This document shows, in pieces, positions 42,589-51,883 of a stretch of 64,000 bases of DNA; position 1 is the stretch's first letter; every line of letters begins with the position of its first letter. The stretch comes from Bryobacteraceae bacterium. GTDB taxonomy: Bacteria > Acidobacteriota > Terriglobia > Bryobacterales > Bryobacteraceae. Below the pieces are notes generated by a model. It saw only the letters and a list, made by a program, of their open reading frames with translations, did no database searches and was not told the origin of the DNA. Both the position numbers and the translations under genes were made by a program. Location: the NCBI GenBank assembly GCA_041394945.1, contig JAWKHH010000001.1, positions 868,001-932,000 on the forward strand, given 5' to 3'.

Positions 42589-42795
42589 GCGGTGCCTGAG
42601 ATCGACCGCCGGTGACGTCAACGCTAGAGGGCCGTCCCGCCCTCGTGAACCGAAAAACCGAAAGGCCAGGATATCCGGGTCGGTGTCCACACGCTAGCCG
42701 CCCTGACGGGCGATCTCAATCACTGGAAATTCGGCCACCGTGAAGTAGCGGTTGATGCGAAGATAGGCCTGGACCAGAGCCACAGCATTATCCAT
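42586..42795 (-). pseudogene. Truncated gene with in-frame amber codon
   Basis: ATG 42795, preceded by GGAGGTGGGAGAG, opens MDNAVALVQAYLRINRYFTV, AEFPVIEIARQGG, then TAG (42694-42696), then RVDTDPDILAFRFFGSRGR in the same frame and a TGA at 42586. In relatives as I recall them this position reads GGYRTxTDLDILAFRFP, so the amber replaces a Tyr or similar residue. The C-terminal part of the family is missing. Function unknown. Confidence 0.6.
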
Positions 42796-42870
42796 CTCTC
42801 CCACCTCCAGCCAAGTTCATACCCTTCGGTTGCCCGGGCCATGCCACGCTCTTCCAGGCCGCCACTGCCC

Positions 42871-43320
42871 TCATCGGGCACGGCGCACGCCAAGCTCTTC
42901 CAGCTTTTGCTTCATTTCAGTCAGGCATTTCTCCTCACACTCATCCACTGGAGCAAAGTAGTGTTGTCGGTGCAGGATCTTGATCTTCAAGGCAACCTCT
43001 GCCCGCGATCCGCGCCGAGGATCCAGAGTCATCGAGTGGTCGAAGGGCAGGATGTCGTACTGCGATGCCCGCTCTTCCTTGGGCAGGATCCATTCGGCTA
43101 TTCTTCTCATGTCCTCGAACGTCCGCACGCACTTAGGGCAACCAGGAGCCAAGCTGCTGCTTCCGTGGTCGTGGGTCCCATAGAGCTCAAGGCTGAAGCC
43201 GATCGCCGTCTTCTTACCTTCCGCAAACTGGTATTCCGGCCACGCCTCATACCGGATCGTGTGAAGCTCTGCCAATTCGCGTAGCGCGGGGACCAGAGCT
43301 AATTCGTTCATCGGTTCCAT
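42871..43320 (-). CDS. Conserved hypothetical protein with CxxC
   Basis: 149 residues, no recognised family. Features: NELALVPALRELAELHTIRY, FSLELYGTHDHGSSSLAPGC, a CPKC pair after PG (GCPKCVRTFEDM), DILPFDHSMTLDPRRGSRAE and a basic C-terminus with DECEEKCLTEMKQKLEELG. The Cys and His clusters could bind metal. ATG 43320 has GGAG 6 bp upstream; the longer frame runs into the phosphoketolase remnant. Soluble, no signal peptide. Confidence 0.7.
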   Translation of the reverse strand: MEPMNELALVPALRELAELHTIRYEAWPEYQFAEGKKTAIGFSLELYGTHDHGSSSLAPGCPKCVRTFEDMRRIAEWILPKEERASQYDILPFDHSMTLDPRRGSRAEVALKIKILHRQHYFAPVDECEEKCLTEMKQKLEELGVRRAR

Positions 43321-43343
43321 ATACAACTCCTGCTTCCTGGCGG

Positions 43344-43736
43344 GCATCCAGCCCGAACTGGCCGCCCGCGAATATCCAAGTCCATCCCACAGCCACTCAT
43401 GCACTTCGGGCATGTCCTCGCCGTGCAACCGCACGTATTATTCCCTGTGTTGCTGCAACTTGTTAAGAAATACGTGTGTCGGACTGTCCGCCACCAACTT
43501 CAGCCGCGGCGTCCGCCGGATCGCGCCAATCGCCCGCTGGAAGCGGTCCAAATTGTTTCGCACGAAGTTGAGATGCAACACGGGCAAGACTGTACAGTCA
43601 TGTGCCGGATTCCATGTCCCGGCCCGGTAACGAAGAGGGCGTTCAAGTCATGCTTCTTGATCAGACGCAGGTAGTTGGCCGCGCGCGAGTAGGCGTCGAT
43701 CTTCCGCAGTTCATCCCGCGTCAATGGGCCGATCAT
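43344..43736 (-). pseudogene. xfp: Phosphoketolase remnant (both ends, middle lost)
   Basis: ATG 43736 overlaps the treT stop by 4 bp. The frame begins LTRDELRKIDAYSRAANYL, jumps directly to IKKHDLNALFVTGPGHG (normally some 40 residues further on), then shifts frame to the C-terminal end: RNNLDRFQRAIGAIRRTPRL, LNKLQQHRE, a TAA, and YVRLHGEDMPEVHEWLWD. Most of the thiamine-dependent enzyme of about 800 residues is deleted. When intact it would have cleaved xylulose-5-P or fructose-6-P to acetyl-phosphate. Confidence 0.8.
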
Positions 43737-45007
43737 CGGTGAGCCTCCACTTTCTCAGGTTTATCGTCTCCCTTCGCTATCACATCGTTGAGCAACCGCA
43801 GCCAATCCTCCAGGAGCCGCGTTATAAGGAAGCGTTCGCGTACGCATCGTCGGCCAGCCTGTCCCATCTGGCCGGCAAGTTCAGGGTCGCGGCAAATTCG
43901 GATAACACGTTCTGCCGCCTCTTCTGAGTCATCGACAAGATACCCGCTGACGCCGTCCTCGATCTGGAGGGTGATGCCGCCCACGCGGCCACCGATCACC
44001 GGCGTCTCCTTCCAGAGCGCTTCGGAGACAACGAGACCGAAACCCTCGCGGATCGACTTCTGCAGTTGAACGTCCGCTACCCGTTGAAAGGCGTTCACCT
44101 CGTGGGCCTGCACGCCGGTCAGATTGGTGAACAGAAAGATGTCTGGATCGGCAGCCGCCGGCGCCTCAAGGCGTGCGTAGATCTCCCAGCCTTCCGGGTC
44201 GTCCGCCGCCATGGCGCCGATCAGTGCCAACTGCAAGCCAGGCACTTCTTTCTTGGCAATCCTGTAGGTTTGAATAGCGCCCTCCGGGTCCTTCCACGGG
44301 TCGAACCGGGCCACTTGCAGCAGCAGAGGCCTCGTCAAATCGACCCCGAACTCCGCCACCGACGCACGCGCGTGGCTGCGGCTCAGGTCCTGGTTCTTGG
44401 GGCTATGCGGGTCGATGGCAGGTGCGATGATCGCCACCACAGGTCCGCTCAGGTCGGGCGGAACGAACTCCACCATCGTGAAAACAGAGCGTTCATAAAG
44501 GCTGACGAAAGGCTTGACGAATCCCCACACCTCCGGGTCGGGCCGGGATGTATCGATGTGACACCGCCAGATCCAATGCGCAGCGGCATCCGGACGAAAG
44601 GACCGCAGACCTGCCGGCTGGGGGTCGTGCGCGATGATGACGTCGTAGCTGCCTTCCAGCATGGCCGCACAGGTACGGTTCCGCCGGAGGTACCGCTCCC
44701 GACGCTCTTCGTTCAATGCGAATGGCTTTCCCTGAAGCGCATTGTGAAACCCCTTGGTGACCTCGAAGAATGGATCGTCATGACACAGGACCTGCCACTC
44801 GGCCTCAAGCCCAGCGTCCCGCATCAGGGGAACGAGCGACATCAGCAATTCAGCTACACCACCGCCTTCCCCAGTGGAGTTGATGTGCAGTACCCGGAGT
44901 CCCTGGAGTGGCCCCGCGAGTTGGCGAAGTGTCGCCAAGACCTCTGGACCGGCGACCTCTTTGTAGTCATCGAGGTGTTTCTTCTTGAGCTGAACGCGTC
45001 GGAGCAT
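43733..45007 (-). CDS. treT: Trehalose glycosyltransferring synthase-like GT4 enzyme
   Basis: 424 residues, GT-B fold. N-terminal GlgA-type glycine loop (VLHINSTGEGGGVAELLMSL), HDPQPAGLRSF, WRCHIDTSRP, then the C-terminal nucleotide-sugar domain with the E-x7-E motif (REGFGLVVSEALWKETPVIG). These are hallmarks of TreT, which makes trehalose from NDP-glucose and glucose; trehalose phosphorylase relatives look alike. It lies 6 bp after the CusA-companion gene, so a sugar gene is embedded in a metal-efflux operon. Confidence 0.88.
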   Translation of the reverse strand: MLRRVQLKKKHLDDYKEVAGPEVLATLRQLAGPLQGLRVLHINSTGEGGGVAELLMSLVPLMRDAGLEAEWQVLCHDDPFFEVTKGFHNALQGKPFALNEERRERYLRRNRTCAAMLEGSYDVIIAHDPQPAGLRSFRPDAAAHWIWRCHIDTSRPDPEVWGFVKPFVSLYERSVFTMVEFVPPDLSGPVVAIIAPAIDPHSPKNQDLSRSHARASVAEFGVDLTRPLLLQVARFDPWKDPEGAIQTYRIAKKEVPGLQLALIGAMAADDPEGWEIYARLEAPAAADPDIFLFTNLTGVQAHEVNAFQRVADVQLQKSIREGFGLVVSEALWKETPVIGGRVGGITLQIEDGVSGYLVDDSEEAAERVIRICRDPELAGQMGQAGRRCVRERFLITRLLEDWLRLLNDVIAKGDDKPEKVEAHR

Positions 45008-45013
45008 TTGCGG

Positions 45014-45706
45014 TTACCTCAAGAGAAGGTGCGTGGTCTGAAGACCATACAACTTTAATTTCATGGCCCGATAGAACTCACCATCTAGCGGTGCCTTTAA
45101 GTCGAATTTGTAGACTCGCGTGTGGCTGAATTCGTGACGGTTGTTGTCATATACGTGGATTTCGAACTGGTAAGGATTCATGGACCACACTGATTGCACA
45201 TCCCGGGCAAGCAGCCATTCGCGGGCGTCTTCCTTGTGGTCCGTAACGTAATAAACCGCGTCCTTGGTGAATTTCAGCTCGCCTTCGCAGCCGCCCAACG
45301 TGTGCATGTGTTTGACCGGAAGCGATTCCGTGGCCGCGATCTCAGCAGGCAGTTCGCGATTTGTGACCGGACGGCCAAGCCGCTTGCTGATGGTCTGGAA
45401 CAGTTCGTCGCTCAGTTCACCGTCTGTGATCACGAAATGGTACTCTCGGTCCCGGCCGAGATAACGTTTGCGGTCTTCGTAGGTCAGGACAACAAACTCT
45501 TTCTTGCTGATCCGGTCGAAGTACTGTATGTCCCAGTAGCTCCACCGACGGCTCTCCTTGACCTTGGGCGCCTGGTAGGAGATCCCCGCCTCGGAAATCT
45601 CGACCTTACCCTTGGCATCCCGCCACAGCCGCTTCTCCTGCACGACGGAAAAGGTCTCGGCCTGTAGAATCATGCTGAGCAGGGCAAATAGGATCGCGTA
45701 TCTCAT
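45014..45706 (-). CDS. Exported CusA-companion protein (family A, second copy)
   Basis: 230 residues with a signal peptide (AILFALLSMILQAETF). It has two beta-rich modules like its paralog at 12769: KVEISEAGISYQAPK ... YWDIQYFDRISKKEFVVLTY and GELKFTKDAVYYVTDHKEDA ... DVQSVWSMNPYQFEIHVY. Shared features include YEDRKRYLGRDREYHF / YKDRKWRLGLDKEYEF. It overlaps the cusA2 end by 4 bp. Two independent copies at the same operon position suggest a pump-related role; its biochemistry is unknown. Confidence 0.78.
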   Translation of the reverse strand: MRYAILFALLSMILQAETFSVVQEKRLWRDAKGKVEISEAGISYQAPKVKESRRWSYWDIQYFDRISKKEFVVLTYEDRKRYLGRDREYHFVITDGELSDELFQTISKRLGRPVTNRELPAEIAATESLPVKHMHTLGGCEGELKFTKDAVYYVTDHKEDAREWLLARDVQSVWSMNPYQFEIHVYDNNRHEFSHTRVYKFDLKAPLDGEFYRAMKLKLYGLQTTHLLLR

Positions 45707-48700
45707 TTGGTCTCCTTCAAGTGATGGAACCCGGCAAACGGCTCGCCCTTGGGCAGGCTGCGGCTACGCCAGAGATAGTAGATGACCGGATAAATGGCCA
45801 CTCCCATGATTCCTGCGGTGACCATTCCGCCAACCATCGGGGCGGCAATGCGCTTCATCACATCCGAGCCGGTTCCGTGGCTCCACATGATGGGCAGGAG
45901 GCCCGCGATGATCATGGTGAGCGTCATCGTAATGGGGCGGACTCGGCGAACGGCGCCGTTGTAGACGGCATCCGCGAGGTCATTGCGCGTCTTCAGGAGC
46001 CCTTTTTTCAGCCAGTCTTCGTAGGCGACATCGAGGTAAAGCAGCATTACGACTCCGGTCTCGGCGCTAACACCGGCCAAGGCGATCATCCCCACCCAAA
46101 CGGCGATGCTCAGGTTGTAGTGAAGCAGGTACAAAAGCCACACGGCGCCAACCAGTGAAAATGGAATCGACAATAGCACGATCACTGTTTTGGTTAGTGA
46201 ACTCGTATTCAGGTAAAGAATTAAAGAGATAATGACGATCGTCAGTGGAATCACGTACGTCAGTCTTTCTTTGGCGCGTTGCATGTATTCATACTGGCCG
46301 CTCCAGGCGACCGTATATCCCGGTGGGATCTTGACCCGTTCAGCAAGCACTTTCTGCGCGTTTTCCACGTACGTCCCCACGTCAATGCCCTGAAGGTCGA
46401 CGTAGATCCAGGCGTTAGGCCGGGCGTTTTCGGTCTTGATGGACGGTGGCCCCACGAGGAACTTGAGTTCGGCAAGCTGCCCGATCGGAATATGCTGCCC
46501 ACCTGGAGTTGGCACCAGCACTGCGCGTAGCGTCTCCAGGTCGTCACGTAGCTCGCGGCTGTAGCGCAAGTTTACGGGATAGCGTTCCAGTCCCTCCACG
46601 GTCGTGGTGAGATTCATCCCGCCGATAGCCGATTGGATAACGTCCTGGACGTCGCCGATCGTCAAACCGTACCGAGCGATGGCATCGCGGTCAATCTTGA
46701 AGTCCAGGTAGTTGCCGCCCATTACACGCTCGGCGTATACACTCAACGTTCCAGGAATATCGCGAACCACGGCCTCTACATCTTTGCCTACCTGCTCGAG
46801 CACCTTGAGATCGGGTCCCGACAATTTGATCCCAACAGGGGTCTTGATTCCAGTGGAGAGCATATCGATGCGCGTCTTGATGGGCATCGTCCAGGCATTG
46901 GTCACACCAGGTATCTGGATAGCGGCATTCATTTCCGCGGTCAGCTTTTCCGGTGTCATCCCCGGACGCCATTCGCTTTCCGGCTTCAACATGATTGTGG
47001 TCTCCACCATTGAGAGCGGAGCGGGGTCGGTTGCGGTTTCCGCGCGTCCGATCTTGCCAAATACATGATGCACTTCCGGGAAGGTCTTAATGATCCTGTC
47101 GGTCTGCTGAAGAAATTCACGAGCCTTGGTGATGGATACACCCGGCAACATGGAGGGCATGTAGAGTATGTCTCCTTCCCAAAGCGGGGGCATGAATTCC
47201 GATCCTAGGCGACTGAAGGGAACCAGGGTGATCCCTAGGGCGAAGACGGCGACCAGCAGCATCGACCACTTAAAACGCAGCACGAACTCCAGCACAGGAT
47301 GGTAGACCCAGACCAGAAAGCGGTTGACGGGGTTCTTCATCAGGGGAAGGATCTTCCCACGAATCATGTAACCCATCAGCACCGGAACGAGGGTAACTGA
47401 CAAAAGTGCGGCCGCGGCCATGGAATACGTCTTGGTGAACGCGAGCGGCTTGAACAGGCGGCCCTCCTGCGCCTCGAGCGTGAAGACGGGCAGGAAGGAA
47501 ACCGTGATCACCAGTAGCGAGTAAAACAGCGTCGGCCCCACCTCTGTGGCGGCGTCGGCAATAATCCTCCAATGCGGCTTCTTGCCCGCGTGTTCCTCGA
47601 GGTGTTGATGCGCATTTTCGATCATTACGATGGCGGCGTCCACCATCGCTCCGATCGCAATGGCGATGCCGCCCAGCGACATGACGTTCGCATTGAGGCC
47701 CTGCCGTTGCATCACCACGAATGCCATAAGAATCGCCACGGGGAGCATGATGATCGCCACTAGGGAGCTGCGGAAGTGCAAGAGGAAGAGAATGCAAACA
47801 AGGGCGACGACAATACTTTCCTCCAGCAACTTCTCCTTCAGATTGGCCACTGCGCGCTCGATCAACGAGGAACGATCGTAGGCGATATTGACCTCGACGC
47901 CGGCAGGCAGGCCCTTCTTCAGTTGGGCCAGCCTCGCTTTAACGTCCTTGATTACTTGGAGAGCGTTGGCCCCGTAGCGGACCACTACGACGCCGCCGAC
48001 CGTCTCCCCTTCGCCGTTCCATTCGGCCAGGCCACGCCGGATATCGGGGCCGTATTCCACCGTTGCCAAGTCGCGTAGCAGAATGGGAGTTCCACTCGAG
48101 TTGACACCGAGTGCGACCTTTCGCAAGTCATCCAGAGACTTGATATAGCCCAGCCCGCGGATCATGAATTCCTTTTCAGAGATCTCCAGCAAACGGCCAC
48201 CGACATCGTTGTTGCTTCGTTGCACGGCCATGCGAATTTTCGAGATCGGGATGTCGTAGGCGCGCAACTTGTTTGGGTCCACGGTGATCTGATATTGCCG
48301 AACAAAACCGCCGATACTAGCTACTTCGGCTACACCTGAAACCCCGGTCAACTCGTACTTCAAATACCAATCCTGAATAGACCGAAGCTGGCTCAGATCA
48401 TGTTGTTTCGAGGTAAGGGTGTAGAGGAAAGCCCACCCAACTCCAGTCGCGTCCGGACCTAAGCTCGGCGTAATACCGCGAGGCAGACGGCCGGAAACAT
48501 AGTTCAGGTATTCGAGCACGCGGCTGCGCGCCCAGTACATGTCGGTTCCATCCTCGAAAATGATATACACGAATGAAAAGCCAAAAAACGAGTAGCCGCG
48601 CACCACCTTTGCATAGGGCACCGCCAACATTTGAGTAGTCAGCGGGTAGGTGATTTGGTCTTCGACAATCTGCGGCGCCTGACCCGGGAATTCCGTATAG

Positions 48701-48846
48701 ATGATGACCTGTACATCGGAAAGATCGGGAATGGCGTCCAGTGGGGTCTTCTGGAGCGAGTAGATCCCCGCCGCGATGACAAAAACCGTCGCTAGCAGAA
48801 CCAGGAACTTATTCTCGATGGACCATTCGATAATTTTGGCGAACAT
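45703..48846 (-). CDS. cusA: Heavy-metal efflux RND transporter, CusA/CzcA type (second copy)
   Basis: 1047 residues, the typical CusA length. It has the proton-relay segment GGIAIAIGAMVDAAIVMIEN and keeps the three-Met site: ILYMPSMLPG, APLSMVETTIMLKP, RIDMLSTGIKTPVGIK. It is clearly homologous to the pump at 13524 throughout but diverged, so it is an old duplication or a separate acquisition rather than a recent copy. cusB2 ends 2 bp upstream of its start. Confidence 0.95.
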   Translation of the reverse strand: MFAKIIEWSIENKFLVLLATVFVIAAGIYSLQKTPLDAIPDLSDVQVIIYTEFPGQAPQIVEDQITYPLTTQMLAVPYAKVVRGYSFFGFSFVYIIFEDGTDMYWARSRVLEYLNYVSGRLPRGITPSLGPDATGVGWAFLYTLTSKQHDLSQLRSIQDWYLKYELTGVSGVAEVASIGGFVRQYQITVDPNKLRAYDIPISKIRMAVQRSNNDVGGRLLEISEKEFMIRGLGYIKSLDDLRKVALGVNSSGTPILLRDLATVEYGPDIRRGLAEWNGEGETVGGVVVVRYGANALQVIKDVKARLAQLKKGLPAGVEVNIAYDRSSLIERAVANLKEKLLEESIVVALVCILFLLHFRSSLVAIIMLPVAILMAFVVMQRQGLNANVMSLGGIAIAIGAMVDAAIVMIENAHQHLEEHAGKKPHWRIIADAATEVGPTLFYSLLVITVSFLPVFTLEAQEGRLFKPLAFTKTYSMAAAALLSVTLVPVLMGYMIRGKILPLMKNPVNRFLVWVYHPVLEFVLRFKWSMLLVAVFALGITLVPFSRLGSEFMPPLWEGDILYMPSMLPGVSITKAREFLQQTDRIIKTFPEVHHVFGKIGRAETATDPAPLSMVETTIMLKPESEWRPGMTPEKLTAEMNAAIQIPGVTNAWTMPIKTRIDMLSTGIKTPVGIKLSGPDLKVLEQVGKDVEAVVRDIPGTLSVYAERVMGGNYLDFKIDRDAIARYGLTIGDVQDVIQSAIGGMNLTTTVEGLERYPVNLRYSRELRDDLETLRAVLVPTPGGQHIPIGQLAELKFLVGPPSIKTENARPNAWIYVDLQGIDVGTYVENAQKVLAERVKIPPGYTVAWSGQYEYMQRAKERLTYVIPLTIVIISLILYLNTSSLTKTVIVLLSIPFSLVGAVWLLYLLHYNLSIAVWVGMIALAGVSAETGVVMLLYLDVAYEDWLKKGLLKTRNDLADAVYNGAVRRVRPITMTLTMIIAGLLPIMWSHGTGSDVMKRIAAPMVGGMVTAGIMGVAIYPVIYYLWRSRSLPKGEPFAGFHHLKETK

Positions 48847-48848
48847 AG

Positions 48849-50198
48849 CTATTTCTTGTGAGGCATGCCGGGAGGCATGGCCTCCGGCTTGCGCTCTGCC
48901 TTCTTCCCGGCCAGTATTTTGTTAATCGCCTCGTTCAAGTTGCTCTCCGAATCGATCAGAAACTGCGAGGAGGTCACAACCACTTCTCCAGCCCGGAGGC
49001 CGCTGCGTACTTCCTGGTAGCCGTCGCCCGAGGCGCCCAACTCCACCTCTCTTGGTTCGAACAGGCCTTCCTTCTTCTGCACGATCACCACACTTCTTTC
49101 GCCGCTGTGCAGCACCGCCTCTTGGGGCACCTTGACGCCGCTCACGCCGGGTACCGGAATCTCGATATCGGCGTACATTTCCGGCCGTAGCTTCAAGTCA
49201 TCGTTGGGGATTTCCACATACGTCTTCAGCGTGCGAGTCTTAGCATTCATTGTCGGGTCGATGTAAATGATCTTGCCGTTCCATACACGGCCAGGGAAGG
49301 CGTCCATCGTGATCCGTGCCATCTGTCCGAGCCGTACGTACTGGATTTGGTACTCGAATACTTCAATCTCGGCCCAGACTGTGCTCAAATCCGCGATCTT
49401 GTAGACATTCATTCCGGGGCTCAGCCTCATACCTTCCAGCGAGTCTGCCATTTTGGCAATAACGATACCGGAGGCCGGCGAAAGCACCTGCAGTGTACGG
49501 TGGATCGTCTTGTGCGCTCGCAGTTGGGCAATCTGCTCGGCGGTGATGTCCCAGTAGCGCAATCGCTCGCGGGTCGACTCCAGAAGGGATCGGGCGCGTT
49601 CCACGGCCTGCGGATAGGCCCCTGCAGACAGTTTGTCCACGTAGTCGATGCCGGCCAGGTACTCCTCCTGGGTGGTGACCAACTGCGGGCTGTAGACTTC
49701 AAACAAAACCTCGTCCCGCTTCACCCATTCCCCGACATAGTTCACCTTGGGTTTTTCGATCCAGCCGTCGAACTTGGTATTGACCGAGACGATGTTTTTT
49801 TGGTTGTAATCGAGAATGCCGACGGTTCGGATATCCACCGAGACCGAACCGCTGCCGGCCACTGCTGTCCGGACGGCGAAATTCTGCAAGAAACTCGGGC
49901 TCACATGAACTCCGGATTCCTCGGGCTGGTCCCCCTCGTAGACCGGGATCAAATCCATGCCCATTGCCGATTTACCGGGCTTGTTGGAAATGTTAGTCGG
50001 ATTCATGGGGTCGCGCCAATACTTGATTTTCCGGCCAGTTTTGTCGCCCGCCGGCGCAGTCGCGCCGCCGTCGGCCAAGCCACTGTGCCGGCCCGTCGAC
50101 CTGTCGGCCCATTCCCAATGCAGCGGGTTCCACAACACCAGGGCCGGCAACGCCGCTCCTATCAGAATGCCAAGGAGGATCTTTTTCATTTGCTTCAC
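48849..50198 (-). CDS. cusB: Efflux periplasmic adaptor, CusB type (second copy)
   Basis: 449 residues: N-terminal signal anchor (ILLGILIGAALPALVLW), one heavy-metal-binding motif (KIKYWRDPMNPTNISNKPGK, AMGMDLIPVYEGD), then the adaptor body (VNTKFDGWIEKPKVNYVGEW, SPASGIVIAKMADSLEGMRL). It has a single metal-binding repeat, against two in the first CusB, and no His-rich tail. It overlaps cusC2 by 4 bp. Confidence 0.92.
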   Translation of the reverse strand: MKQMKKILLGILIGAALPALVLWNPLHWEWADRSTGRHSGLADGGATAPAGDKTGRKIKYWRDPMNPTNISNKPGKSAMGMDLIPVYEGDQPEESGVHVSPSFLQNFAVRTAVAGSGSVSVDIRTVGILDYNQKNIVSVNTKFDGWIEKPKVNYVGEWVKRDEVLFEVYSPQLVTTQEEYLAGIDYVDKLSAGAYPQAVERARSLLESTRERLRYWDITAEQIAQLRAHKTIHRTLQVLSPASGIVIAKMADSLEGMRLSPGMNVYKIADLSTVWAEIEVFEYQIQYVRLGQMARITMDAFPGRVWNGKIIYIDPTMNAKTRTLKTYVEIPNDDLKLRPEMYADIEIPVPGVSGVKVPQEAVLHSGERSVVIVQKKEGLFEPREVELGASGDGYQEVRSGLRAGEVVVTSSQFLIDSESNLNEAINKILAGKKAERKPEAMPPGMPHKK

Positions 50199-51472
50199 CT
50201 CGGGAACGGGGCGCCGATGGCCCGTTCCATCTCCGCCAGTGACTTCATGTAGTCGCTTGCGTACTGTGCCAAGCCTAAACGGACTTGCAGCAGCACGCGC
50301 TCGCTGTCCAAGAGGTCCAGCACCCCGAGCGTTCCCGTCGAATAGGCCGCCTCGGTGGAACGTAATGCCTGCTCGGCCTGTGGCAAGAGGGTCTTCTCAA
50401 AGAGGTTGATCTGGTCGGCCAACGTTCCGATCCGAAACCCGATCGCGCGGGTCGCCCCTTCGGTGGAATTGACCACGTCTCGGTAGGCTTCCCGTGATGC
50501 GATCTGATCCTGGCTGGCCTCCAGAATCGCCGCGTCGTACTTGCGCCGGCGGATCGGAATGTTCACACCGGCCGTTACCGCAAAGATGTTCTTTCCGTTC
50601 TGCTCCGGCGGATTCAGCCGGCCAGCCGCGTCGCTGCGTCCTTCCACATTCAGCATGCTGGCGCCCAGAGTGAAATCCGGCCAGTAGTTTTTCTTTGCCA
50701 ACTGCACGCGCTTCTCATCTCTCTCGATCATCAGCAACGCCGACTGGATCTCCGGCCGCCGCCTCTTGGCCTCCTCGTGAAGCGCGGTGTAGTCCACTTC
50801 CACTGTGGGGACAGTACCCAGGGGCACCTTTACGAGGGGCGATTGTGCCGGCCGGTCCATCAGTGTGTTGAGCGCCGCTTCGGTCGAAACCCGCATGTTC
50901 TTCAACTCCTCCAGACGGTTGCGGTCCCTGGTGATCTCGGCCTGTAGCTTCACCACCGCTTGCTGCAATCCCATGCCCTGGGAATAGCGGGCCTGCGCCA
51001 GCGTTTCGTAATGGTCGAGCAGTGAGAGATCTTCCTCGGTGATCAAGGTCGACCGGTCGATGAACGCAAGGCTGTAGTATGCTAGCTTCACTTGGCGCAC
51101 TACCTCGTCGCGCTGCGCTTCGTGCTGCTGGTGGTACATCAGCGCTTCTTTGGCCGCGATCTTCTCCCTGTCGGCGAGTTTGCCGAACCAGGGAAACTGC
51201 TGCGACAGGCTCAGCATAGTGGTCTGCGGGCCGACGCGGGTCTCCGGCGTTCTCAGATACTGCGTCACCCCGAACATCGGGTCTGGAAGAGAACTGACCT
51301 GCGGAAGCCGCTGCAAGGCAGCTTGGTACCGCGCGAACGACTGGCGCACCGCCGGGTTGCGATCGAGGGCCTCTTCGATGTAGAGCCGCAATTGTGAGTC
51401 ATCGTTCGCGGTGTATTGTTGCGCCGAACCGATACCCACGATAGCGATTGCCAAAAGTGCCCTAAGGTTCAT
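50195..51472 (-). CDS. cusC: Outer-membrane efflux channel, CusC/TolC type (second copy)
   Basis: 425 residues with a signal peptide (LLAIAIVGIGSAQQ) and two OEP repeats (LRLYIEEALDRNPAVRQSFA, LHEEAKRRRPEIQSALLMIE). ATG 51472 is chosen over 51490 because the signal peptide begins there and because the predicted sigma-54 start of RNA lies near 51504. First gene of cusC-cusB-cusA-companion-treT-(xfp remnant). Confidence 0.9.
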   Translation of the reverse strand: MNLRALLAIAIVGIGSAQQYTANDDSQLRLYIEEALDRNPAVRQSFARYQAALQRLPQVSSLPDPMFGVTQYLRTPETRVGPQTTMLSLSQQFPWFGKLADREKIAAKEALMYHQQHEAQRDEVVRQVKLAYYSLAFIDRSTLITEEDLSLLDHYETLAQARYSQGMGLQQAVVKLQAEITRDRNRLEELKNMRVSTEAALNTLMDRPAQSPLVKVPLGTVPTVEVDYTALHEEAKRRRPEIQSALLMIERDEKRVQLAKKNYWPDFTLGASMLNVEGRSDAAGRLNPPEQNGKNIFAVTAGVNIPIRRRKYDAAILEASQDQIASREAYRDVVNSTEGATRAIGFRIGTLADQINLFEKTLLPQAEQALRSTEAAYSTGTLGVLDLLDSERVLLQVRLGLAQYASDYMKSLAEMERAIGAPFPR

Positions 51473-51514
51473 TCCCCAGTGGCACTGCACGCACAGTTCC
51501 GTTCAGCACTGCGG

Positions 51515-51531
51515 AGCAAACCCGTTGCCTT
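51515..51531 (-). promoter_or_regulatory. Sigma-54 promoter of the second cusCBA operon
   Basis: Minus strand AAGGCAACGGGTTTGCT: GGCA and TTGCT with GG-N10-GC. RNA would start near 51504, 32 nt before cusC2. Confidence 0.6.
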
Positions 51532-51576
51532 CGTTCGATGTGGCGTGCGAACTACGATGGGCGAATGGCCGAGCGC

Positions 51577-51612
51577 TGCCGCATTTCAGGCAGTCACGCC
51601 TCATCCGAGACA
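51577..51612. promoter_or_regulatory. UAS palindrome and a weaker second site
   Basis: TGCCGCATTTCAGGCA (51577-51592) is a perfect TGCC-N8-GGCA match, about 50 bp upstream of the -24 box. CGCCTCATCCGAGACA (51597-51612) is a degraded copy starting 20 bp further on. Confidence 0.55.
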
Positions 51613-51883
51613 CTGCAAGGGGAGATTCTTCCCCGGGAGGCTTATTGGCGGCATTAGGACGTGGTCCGCCGCTCAGCCGGTGGGCGCGGGAGCCGCCGTC
51701 GTCCTACACTTCCGGCAGCACCGCGGACGGGCCGAACCCTACCCCTTGTGTGAACGATGAGGACGGCTCGCGGTAGGTAGGACAACGGGTGGTCGAAGCT
51801 CCATCTCCGCAGGTGGGGGCATCCCCAGATACCTGATGCCGCCCCGCCTACGGGGAGGCGTCGGACTGCGATATCGGTTCTCT
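51613..51883. other. Non-coding stretch, possible dispersed repeat
   Basis: 270 bp between divergent-looking signals and the VWA gene end. Several frames are open but none looks like a gene. The segment 51750-51880 has the flavour of a dispersed intergenic repeat of acidobacterial genomes (inverted repeat around GCCCCGCCTACGGGGAGGCG); this needs a genome-wide self-comparison. Confidence 0.3.

Noticed and set aside
42694..42696. TAG as pyrrolysine codon
   Set aside because: The family is also truncated downstream and nothing points to pyrrolysine machinery; a nonsense mutation is simpler.
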